From contig NZ_CP006664.1 in the NCBI RefSeq assembly GCF_000264765.2, positions 2,790,001 through 2,854,000 of the forward strand: 64,000 nucleotides of DNA. Reading direction: 5' to 3'. A model generated the notes under the pieces. The model saw only the letters and a program-made list of their open reading frames with translations. It had not been told where the DNA came from and searched no databases. Positions 57,359-64,000 of the stretch are shown here, piece after piece (the stretch's first letter is position 1; each line of letters opens with the position of its first letter). The position numbers were made by a program, and so were the translations under genes. This stretch comes from Edwardsiella anguillarum ET080813 (GTDB lineage: Bacteria > Pseudomonadota > Gammaproteobacteria > Enterobacterales > Enterobacteriaceae).

Positions 57359-57904
57359 TTACTTCTCCGTCGGTGCGTCATACACATAACGAAACTCTTG
57401 CCATGCAGGTTTATAACGATTTAATAAACACTCCAGTATCCCGGCGTCATAAACCCGCAGCGGGGTGAGCACATGGTCAAGCACATTCATATTTCTATAC
57501 GTGATATGGTCTTTTATCGTGATAATACTGACCCATTGACTCTCTGGCGCGGTTGTTATCTCGATGCGAAAACCATACTGTGCAGCTAACTCAATATAAA
57601 AATACCGATTCACACTAGGCTTTAAGCGCATTTTATTGGCGGCATAGTTTTGTCGCTCGGCCACGCCTGCATCGCCAATATCACAGTCGGGCAGCCCTAA
57701 AAATCGCTCCCAATCTGTCAACAGGAGCGTAGCCGAACTGGGGAAGCGCTCATGTAATAACTGGCGACCCGCTTCGCTAACTCGTGCTGATGATTGTGAT
57801 AGCCCACCACACAGCGATGCTAGCGATGCCTCTGGCGCTTTATTCCATGCCTTACCTTCGGGTAACAACAACATTAACGCCCGCTGATGGGGGGTCATAA
57901 CCAT
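57359..57904 (-). CDS. Baseplate/tail protein, Mu gp48-like (YmfQ/DUF2313 family)
   Basis: 181 residues. 'LLPEGKAWNKAPEASLASLCGG' near the N terminus and 'DWERFLGLPDC' are the standard features of this family, which follows the baseplate J protein in Mu-like and P2-like phages. Overlaps gp47 by 10 bases and abuts S. Confidence 0.88.
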   Translation of the reverse strand: MVMTPHQRALMLLLPEGKAWNKAPEASLASLCGGLSQSSARVSEAGRQLLHERFPSSATLLLTDWERFLGLPDCDIGDAGVAERQNYAANKMRLKPSVNRYFYIELAAQYGFRIEITTAPESQWVSIITIKDHITYRNMNVLDHVLTPLRVYDAGILECLLNRYKPAWQEFRYVYDAPTEK

Positions 57905-58977
57905 GTAATCTCTCCCAGCGTTAGCAGTTCCGTGTTACTGGCACTAGAGGATTCACTCGGTGAGCGTAGCTCAAAATCATTCAGCGTCATCACACCGGAG
58001 ATCGCCCGCACATACGCCGAGACAAAAATAACATCCCCAGGCTTGGCCTCGTTATAAAACAGGGTCGATAACGCTTTTTTCACTGCTGCCTGATTCTCTG
58101 GTGTCTTGGGAGCAATGCGAATTTGAAAGTTAACCCGCTTAGGCGTCAGCTTCACCATATTAACGATAATGCCCTCAGGGCTCCCAGTCATATACCCCGT
58201 AGCCGGATCACGATGACCTGCGATATAGTCCTGTACTCGTTTTATATCTGTCTCAGTTGGGAATATATCGGGGTTATTATCCAGAACAAATGCGACACCT
58301 ACTGAACCTCCGCCATTCAGCCGTGGTAGGCACCATGCACGGGTAACACCAGGGACCTCGCGTGCCCAACGCACATAGTCATATGCTGTGCCACCGCTGG
58401 GTGGGTACTGGACTCGAAATAATAGACGCGAGAGCAATTCTGCAACAGACTCGACATTTGCGCCGCCGGTTAATCCTCCGGGGGCGACAATAGCCTCAGA
58501 TTGGATCCCCGCAACGGGTGTCACGAATGTTAATATTGTCCCCTCGGGACAATTTCCGGCTAACCCCGGCTCGACTGCCTCCAACGCCGCCTGGACAGTA
58601 CCAGCATTACCGCTGATAGCCTTACTGACGCGAAACAGTGCGCCATCCGCGCGTTGTAACCGTGTATCAGCGGCGAGGTTCGCCGTATCATAGTAAGCCA
58701 GATTGACGGGGCCAGCGGCACGACTCGGTTGTTTGCGAATAACGCCCCAGAACGCGCAGTGCTTTAGCAGTTCATCTTCATCAGCATCTGAGGCGATAAT
58801 TTGACGACTGATCCACGCCAAATGCTCATGCTCCATTGCGGATAACCCCGCCTGCGCATAAGCGATGGCGTGCACCGTGGTCTCACGTGAACCCGGCAGA
58901 GAGCCAGGCAAGTGTTGCTCGACATCCTGCTGCGTTTGAATAATCAACTGTGAAAGTGACGGTTGTTGATACGGCAT
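57895..58977 (-). CDS. Baseplate J-like protein, Mu gp47
   Basis: 360 residues. 'VYPPSGGTAYDYVRWAREVPGVTRAWCLPRLNGGGSVGVAFV' region (about residues 196-236, here starting VQYPPSGG) is diagnostic of the Baseplate_J family; the N terminus 'LIIQTQQDVEQHLPGSLPG' is also typical. Forms the outer baseplate wedge. Abuts gp46. Confidence 0.92.
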   Translation of the reverse strand: MPYQQPSLSQLIIQTQQDVEQHLPGSLPGSRETTVHAIAYAQAGLSAMEHEHLAWISRQIIASDADEDELLKHCAFWGVIRKQPSRAAGPVNLAYYDTANLAADTRLQRADGALFRVSKAISGNAGTVQAALEAVEPGLAGNCPEGTILTFVTPVAGIQSEAIVAPGGLTGGANVESVAELLSRLLFRVQYPPSGGTAYDYVRWAREVPGVTRAWCLPRLNGGGSVGVAFVLDNNPDIFPTETDIKRVQDYIAGHRDPATGYMTGSPEGIIVNMVKLTPKRVNFQIRIAPKTPENQAAVKKALSTLFYNEAKPGDVIFVSAYVRAISGVMTLNDFELRSPSESSSASNTELLTLGEITWL

Positions 58978-59412
58978 TTAAAACCCTTTGAATGTTGCTT
59001 TAAACACAAATGGCGTTATGGCTCCATCCGGCAGTGTTAACCGGATAGCGAGATGCAGCACACCGTGGCGTGGCACTGTCGCCTCAACCTGTAGTGCCGT
59101 TATCAGTCCCGCTGTTTTCATCCAGGCCAGTGCCTCTTCGGCATAATTTTTTGCCCGGCGTAATACTGAGGTGAGCGTCTTTTCGCGGGACAATAGCCAT
59201 AGACGGGAACCAATAGGACGACGGCGATAACTGTCTGCCCACCACCCGCGTCGGTCGTGGCTGCCATCTGGGAGCGCATCAGACGGCTCGGCTCGCCGGT
59301 CGGTAAACAGAGAGATAATCACATCCGTGGTCACACTGTTATCCGTCAAAAAATCCATGCCATTCATGGCGAACGTCCCGAGACCATCCTCCCAGATAAT
59401 GGCAATACTCAC
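58978..59412 (-). CDS. Baseplate protein, Mu gp46-like
   Basis: 144 residues, phage GP46 family: 'LLTDNSVTTDVIISLFTDRRA' near the start (here FLTDNS), then 'RRGWWADSY' and 'GSRLWLLSREK', followed by a C-terminal beta-rich part. Overlaps gp45 by four bases. Confidence 0.9.
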   Translation of the reverse strand: MSIAIIWEDGLGTFAMNGMDFLTDNSVTTDVIISLFTDRRAEPSDALPDGSHDRRGWWADSYRRRPIGSRLWLLSREKTLTSVLRRAKNYAEEALAWMKTAGLITALQVEATVPRHGVLHLAIRLTLPDGAITPFVFKATFKGF

Positions 59413-60008
59413 TGTGGGCCTCCTGTAATGCTCTGGGTCTCTTGGTGGCGGTGGCCGCTATAACGAATACCTGCAATCACCGCATCGGACATCGTAAAGT
59501 CGCCCTTGGCGGAGCCGGTGCCATCCAGTTCGAAGTTGCCTAAAACATGCAGATTTTTCTGCACCTCAACATCACCGGTAAAAATGGTCTTAGGGGTATC
59601 GATGAGCACCTGATCGTCTGCATACACTTCTAGCGCCTTACAGGTGATGATGCAGCGGCCATCCTTGGTTAGCCGGATACGATGCCCCTCATAGTGATAT
59701 AGCCCGGAGTCGCCCGCCGGTAGTCCGGTTGGGCGATAGCGCCGGTCTTCGGCAACCAGCACCACGGTTTGATCCCGCTGTGCTCCGATGCAGGCAATAA
59801 TGGCTTCTGCACCAGAGAGCGGGACGCTGATTTGCCCGTATTGCAGTAACCGTTCTACATCATCGAGCGTTTCCCCCGCCAGCGCAGTCAGCTGCACGTT
59901 CTGCGCCTTTAAGCTGTCATTGATACCGGTTAACACTGCCCGTCCCAGCATCAGCTGAATGCGGCGCATCAGGGGGGCAAACATACGCTGTAACAGGGGG
60001 TCATTCAT
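59409..60008 (-). CDS. Baseplate spike protein, Mu gp45 (gpV family)
   Basis: 199 residues. OB-like N-terminal domain, then a beta-helical spike ('FTGDVEVQKNLHVLGNFELDG') ending in H-x-H ('YSGHRHQETQSI'), the histidine pair that holds iron at the membrane-piercing tip in Mu/P2 spikes. Overlaps gp44 by eight bases. Confidence 0.92.
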   Translation of the reverse strand: MNDPLLQRMFAPLMRRIQLMLGRAVLTGINDSLKAQNVQLTALAGETLDDVERLLQYGQISVPLSGAEAIIACIGAQRDQTVVLVAEDRRYRPTGLPAGDSGLYHYEGHRIRLTKDGRCIITCKALEVYADDQVLIDTPKTIFTGDVEVQKNLHVLGNFELDGTGSAKGDFTMSDAVIAGIRYSGHRHQETQSITGGPQ

Positions 60009-61122
60009 CCAGTTTTCCTCCCTGATTCAGCCAACTGTTAACCATCGCATCAATACCACCACCGGTGCTGCCAGCTCCGCTTCTGTCTGGCTCTGCCGGA
60101 ACAATAAAGGCGTCCCGAGGTGCCAACGTGAGAGTGGTGGTTTCACCGCTTCGGATATCGAGAGCAAACTCGACACGACTTATCAGCAATGCCTGAACAT
60201 CGACACCCACTCGTGCCGCACTGACTCGCGTCAACAGGTTCGGCTCCCAGAGTTTGCCGTTATCCCTAAACCACCCTCGAAGCTGGGCTGTAAAACTGAT
60301 TGAACGGGCCAATGCCCGGCGCTCTTCGCGTAGCGCTCGTTGCCGTGCGCTGGCCGCATCAATTTTGTGATCGGCCAGAATGACGCGGGGGCGGTAGCGT
60401 GTGATCACATGGTCATCGGCCTTTCCCTTGGGTGCGGCAATGAGAGCCGCTGTTTTGGCATCGCCACTTTTACCACCGCCGCCACTATGGCCTTTAATTT
60501 GGTATTCGCTATAACGGTTACGCCAGTCATCGCTGTAATCACATGCCAGCAGATTTTCTCCCAGGGTGAGCGTATCGGTTTGTATATTCCCTGCTTGGGT
60601 AAAAACCAGATCGCCGTCGGCATTGCTGGTAACCAGGACACCACGATGCCGCGCGGCGCGCGTTAGGGCGTCGCTGACCGTTTCTGACAGCTCAAGCGTG
60701 AAGCTGGTGAACGGTTTGGCGGCAGTGGTATCGTTAAGAGCCCAGATAACCTTGATGCCAAAGGGACGGCACAAATCCTCTGCAATCTGGGCCAGCGTCC
60801 GGTTCCGCCACTGACCGCCAGCATAAATCGCCGAGCAGTCAACCAGATCCCCCGTTTTATCGCGGCCTTGTACCGAGACCGTGAGTGAGTCCTCGGTGAT
60901 TTTTTGCTTTACCACATCGAGATAACCGGTGATCACCGTTTGCCCGTTAATGGTGAGTTTTAACGGTTGGCCCGTGCGGAAACTGTGCGGCGCGGGCTGT
61001 CCGGGCATCATAATGTCCAGCTCAAAATCCCCCGCCAAACGCTCAATAGAGCGAGTGACCCTGACTGAGATCCACCCAGTGAAAATGACCCCATCAATGA
61101 ACAGCTCAACATTACTCGCCAT
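60001..61122 (-). CDS. Baseplate hub protein, Mu gp44 (gpP-like)
   Basis: 373 residues from ATG 61122 (MASNVELFIDGVIFTGW); the frame is open to 61188 but that lies inside gp43. Contains 'SVQGRDKTGDLVDCSAIY' and 'RYRPRVILADHKIDAASARQRA', typical of Mu gp44/late-control-D-type hub proteins. Overlaps gp43 by 11 bases. Confidence 0.9.
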   Translation of the reverse strand: MASNVELFIDGVIFTGWISVRVTRSIERLAGDFELDIMMPGQPAPHSFRTGQPLKLTINGQTVITGYLDVVKQKITEDSLTVSVQGRDKTGDLVDCSAIYAGGQWRNRTLAQIAEDLCRPFGIKVIWALNDTTAAKPFTSFTLELSETVSDALTRAARHRGVLVTSNADGDLVFTQAGNIQTDTLTLGENLLACDYSDDWRNRYSEYQIKGHSGGGGKSGDAKTAALIAAPKGKADDHVITRYRPRVILADHKIDAASARQRALREERRALARSISFTAQLRGWFRDNGKLWEPNLLTRVSAARVGVDVQALLISRVEFALDIRSGETTTLTLAPRDAFIVPAEPDRSGAGSTGGGIDAMVNSWLNQGGKLDE

Positions 61123-62518
61123 CGAGGATCTCCACCTGGCTCCCGCCCAGAACAAAAGCCGGGTGACGAATACCATTACGACGTACAAAACGTTGCCATG
61201 CGCGCGCGTGTCCTGTACGCCGGTACAATGTGACCAGTGCAGGCTCTGTTCTGCGCAACGAAAACTGCTGGCTGGCGGGGAGATTGAGACCTCGGGTATT
61301 CATGTCATCAATCAATGCCAGTCGCAGGCGTTTTAACTGCATCGCACACGCTGTTTGCCCTAAATCCGATGTGTTGATCACACATTGATCCAGGGTGTCG
61401 CCAATATCCCGGCTTACCACATCAATGTCTCCCGTACTCTCCAATAACGGGGCGGTAATGGATGACCACCCGCTATCTGCAACGGGGGCAGAGGATGAGA
61501 GGCCATTCTGGGGTACATTCTCGCTATGCTGCGCGGATACGCGATCAATAGCGGCAGTTAATAGTTCAGAGGCCATCTGCACGCGGACAATAGCGGTCGC
61601 ATTAATCAGGGTTTGTGATAACTGGCGGATCCCCGTTACGGTCGCGGGTTGTACACCATCAACGACCTGCTGGCGCGCTTGTCGTGTCAGGGTTTGCGTT
61701 AACGTGTCGCAGGTGCGGTAGATCTGCATCGCGGTTTCAGCCTGCTGCTGGCGGGCGGCGGCATTGTTACTGCTGCCACGTTCGGCAGTATTGATCCCGG
61801 CTTTTGCCTTTAATGCCAACGCGGGAAATTGCGTCATGGCCCGCAGCCCGGAGAAGATACCGGCAAAGGCTGTAGCCATACGTGCCGGGGTCGTGATAAG
61901 CGATGACACAGTGCCGCGCATGGCGGCCAGCGATCCCATAAATGATGAAATATCATGGCCTACACCCAGACCGGTGATCGCACTCTCGATAGCACCAATT
62001 TTATCGGTGACCGTATCGATAACGGCCTGCACATCGTGCAGGGAGGTGCTGGCAAAAGCCCAGGCATCACCCAAAGTATCAAACAGGGTATCTAGCGTAC
62101 TTTTGCTCTGGAGGCTAACGGTAGAGGCTGTATCTTTACTGGCCTCCGGTGCGGTCGATGACTCCGCCGGAATGACCGTTATCGTAAACTCCACATAGTC
62201 CAGCTCATCGGCGCTATAGCGGCAGTCAAATGTATCAATCAGGACATTCAACGTGCCAAAGTCGGGATGGGATAACTCACCTTTCCCAGGAGCGTACAAG
62301 GCTTCACGCAGGCGTGCGCGCTGTTGCTGGGCCGTTTTACCCACCAGACACACCGTGAATGTAAACTCGGGGATTTTTGGGGCGATATCATCGGCACCGC
62401 CCGCCTCGCGCAGCGGGTATTCCCGTTTCGCAATATGGCGACCGCCTCGCTCGCGCTGCTCACGGGCGATCAGGAACGGGACACCGCGAAAGGAGCCTTT
62501 ACCTGTTTCCGTCATCAT
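61112..62518 (-). CDS. DNA circularisation/tail protein, Mu gp43 (gpN-like)
   Basis: 468 residues. N-terminal DNA_circ_N domain: 'GSFRGVPFLIAREQRERGGRHIAKREYPLREAGGADDIA' (about residues 8-46) and 'GELSHPDFGTLNV'. The rest is helical. Two possible ATGs, 62518 and 62515. Follows the tape-measure gene by five bases. Confidence 0.9.
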   Translation of the reverse strand: MMTETGKGSFRGVPFLIAREQRERGGRHIAKREYPLREAGGADDIAPKIPEFTFTVCLVGKTAQQQRARLREALYAPGKGELSHPDFGTLNVLIDTFDCRYSADELDYVEFTITVIPAESSTAPEASKDTASTVSLQSKSTLDTLFDTLGDAWAFASTSLHDVQAVIDTVTDKIGAIESAITGLGVGHDISSFMGSLAAMRGTVSSLITTPARMATAFAGIFSGLRAMTQFPALALKAKAGINTAERGSSNNAAARQQQAETAMQIYRTCDTLTQTLTRQARQQVVDGVQPATVTGIRQLSQTLINATAIVRVQMASELLTAAIDRVSAQHSENVPQNGLSSSAPVADSGWSSITAPLLESTGDIDVVSRDIGDTLDQCVINTSDLGQTACAMQLKRLRLALIDDMNTRGLNLPASQQFSLRRTEPALVTLYRRTGHARAWQRFVRRNGIRHPAFVLGGSQVEILDGE

Positions 62519-62523
62519 CTACC

Positions 62524-64000
62524 TCAGTACGAGACAAAGTTATCACCGGTGTAAAAATCAACACCGAGCCCAAGGCCATTTTCTTTCACTTCGGCGCTTT
62601 GCATCCCCCAACCCTCCGGGGCAATCAGGCGTACAGCGGCCTCGGCTTTAGGTTGTTGTTGCGCCTTGGCATCATCACCGCGCCATTTACTGATAACACC
62701 ATCCAACCAGCCCCCCAGGTTCTCGCCGAGATAGCTGCCCAGTGCCATACCTGCAACCGTACCGATTGGCCCGGCCAGAGAGCCGATAGCTCCACCCAAC
62801 GTACCACCGGCGACACTACCGACAGCCCCGGACTTCTCCCGGCTGCTCGCCGTTTCATCCATCAGGATCGGCGCAACGGACAATGCGGCCATTGCCGGGC
62901 CTCCCAGACGCCCGAGTAAGCGTCCCCCGAAGCCTAGCGCACGGCCTAAGCCAGACCCCGCCAGGCCACCGAATAGACCAGCCACTTTTCCCAACCCGCT
63001 ACGCGCAGCCCCCGAAATACCCGATAAAATTCGCCCCCCGGCCGCACCGGCCTTACCCATGCCAGGGATATGTCCTATCCATCCCGTAGCTCCGCGCCAC
63101 AGTCGTTGTAATACACCGGGTTTTACCGCTGCGGGTAGCGCAGCCGGGGTGACCTTGACTCCACGGCCACGGCCTTTACCGGGGCCGCGTTTGCGTTTGC
63201 CATCGGCAGTGCTATAGATATCCCCGCCTGCGCCACCTAGCCCACCTGCAGGCCAGTTCGTTACAAATACATTCATCTGGGAGGGGAAGCCCATGCCCGG
63301 AAAGGCAAACGGCTCCAGCGGAGGAACGGCCCCACCGGGCGGTGCCGGGTTTTTCCGGTTACGTAGCCATCGATAAGCCCGGTAGGGATAGCGTACCGGC
63401 GCAGTGCCTATACGCCACGCTGGACGCAAAATGGCCCCACCGATGGCTCCGCCAATGCGTAACGCTTTTTGGGCAACATACAGCGCGATGATAGCCTTAC
63501 CGGCAGTCATTGCACCGTTGGCAATCTTGTCGAGCACATCACCGAACCCGGCATCCCGTAGCTGTTGCAAGGTCGCGTTAACCTTTCCGAGTCCCTGATT
63601 AAACAGGGCGACGCCTTGCCGGGCACGGTCAAACAGCCCGGTGAATGCGCCAGCGGCGGCAGTGGCATACTGATCCAGCAAGCCTGACTTATCTGCGGCG
63701 TCATAGGTATCAAGAAAACCCCGTAGCTGGCCTTTCAGTACCTTAAAAGGGCCTTTATCCATAACCCGGCGAGAGAAGTCCTCCCAGGTATCGCCCATTT
63801 GTGCTGTTAGCCCTGTCCAGGAGTTCATGGCATTTTTTTGTGCGCCTTTGGCCTGTTCACGCAGTGCCTGGAACAACAGCGCAATAGACTTCGGCCCGAG
63901 TTTTCCTTTCTCGCCATCCTGTCGCACCTGTTTGACGTCCCGGCCTAACTTCTCTGCCAGCACCTGGTAGACGTTGATGCCATAGCCGGTCAGAATATTG
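62524..64000 (-). CDS. Tail tape-measure protein, Mu gp42-like, C-terminal part
   Basis: About 492 codons; the gene continues past the right edge (codons before the internal ATG at 63963 read NILTGYGINVYQVLAEKLGRDVKQVRQ without a stop). Long helical protein with alanine/glycine-rich hydrophobic segments ('SVAGGTLGGAIGSLAGPIGTVAGMALG') and 'GPKSIALLFQALREQAKGAQKNAMNSW', both typical of tape-measure proteins that set tail length. Confidence 0.9.
   Translation of the reverse strand, partial: NILTGYGINVYQVLAEKLGRDVKQVRQDGEKGKLGPKSIALLFQALREQAKGAQKNAMNSWTGLTAQMGDTWEDFSRRVMDKGPFKVLKGQLRGFLDTYDAADKSGLLDQYATAAAGAFTGLFDRARQGVALFNQGLGKVNATLQQLRDAGFGDVLDKIANGAMTAGKAIIALYVAQKALRIGGAIGGAILRPAWRIGTAPVRYPYRAYRWLRNRKNPAPPGGAVPPLEPFAFPGMGFPSQMNVFVTNWPAGGLGGAGGDIYSTADGKRKRGPGKGRGRGVKVTPAALPAAVKPGVLQRLWRGATGWIGHIPGMGKAGAAGGRILSGISGAARSGLGKVAGLFGGLAGSGLGRALGFGGRLLGRLGGPAMAALSVAPILMDETASSREKSGAVGSVAGGTLGGAIGSLAGPIGTVAGMALGSYLGENLGGWLDGVISKWRGDDAKAQQQPKAEAAVRLIAPEGWGMQSAEVKENGLGLGVDFYTGDNFVSY

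Larger units (their letters stand above)
52811..64000. mobile_element. Mu-like transposable prophage, right-hand portion
   Basis: Gene order from the right end inwards is mom, com, gin, invertible tail-fibre cassette, then equivalents of Mu gp48, 47, 46, 45, 44, 43 and 42, the same as phage Mu read backwards. The end inside murQ lies between about 52803 and 52818. The TG that Mu-type ends require first occurs at 52818, but repeat similarity extends to 52811. The left part (transposase MuA/B, early genes, head genes) is beyond the window. Confidence 0.93.

Noticed and set aside
62377-62919. 180-codon plus-strand frame over the tape-measure gene
   Set aside because: Antisense to the gp42/gp43 genes; no ribosome site.

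Overview
The window is a G+C-rich enterobacterial chromosome segment that fits Edwardsiella (piscicida/tarda group; species not resolvable from sequence alone). The basis is a SPI-2-like type III secretion (T3SS) cluster with the EsrA/EsrB regulators, a very large EseJ-type effector, an EthA/EthB two-partner haemolysin, and otherwise E. coli-like metabolic genes.

Layout. 1-7614: edge of the T3SS locus. esaV (partial) and esaM run leftwards. esaR-S-T-U, a lytic transglycosylase and the hybrid sensor kinase gene esrA run rightwards as one tightly packed operon. esrB faces esrA tail to tail. 7615-12292: an A+T-rich regulatory gap, then the effector gene eseJ. 12428-14602: katG catalase-peroxidase, convergent with eseJ. 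15489-22851: complete tdcABCDEF operon for anaerobic threonine/serine breakdown, with a CRP-like site upstream of tdcA. 22983-26765: TPP riboswitch followed by thiEFSGH, but thiC, normally first, is missing. 26845-30951: gldA, an acfC-like periplasmic binding protein gene between two degenerate direct repeats, an orphan C-terminal gene fragment, and the lipoprotein gene traT. 31124-36190: a Ugp-like ABC importer (ATPase, binding protein, two permeases) translationally coupled to a metallophosphoesterase. 36346-36756: an unknown small gene. 37316-43879: ethB-ethA, with a heptanucleotide repeat array on the ethA stop codon. 43985-52403: a TehA/SLAC1-family transporter, dacD, the glycyl-radical pair pflD-pflC beside a frameshifted AraC regulator, nfsB and a small alpha/beta-hydrolase-like gene. 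52448-52817: the C-terminal remnant of murQ. 52818-64000: right-hand part of a Mu-like prophage, truncated by the window edge.

The prophage reads from its right end: terminal repeats, mom, com, gin, an invertible tail-fibre cassette (silent S'-U' facing active S-U) bounded by two 26-bp gix-type sites, then baseplate and tail genes equivalent to Mu gp48 back to gp42 (tape measure, partial). The mom control circuit is visible in the DNA: three GATC sites upstream of com, and a stem that buries the mom ribosome site and GTG start.

Best candidates for a closer look are the thiC loss behind an intact riboswitch, murQ disruption by the prophage, the gix inversion cassette, the mom/com control region, the repeats around acfC, the transporter-phosphoesterase operon and the heptamer array at the ethA stop. 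I did not find a wholly unknown system; most novelty lies in arrangement and in broken or mobile parts.
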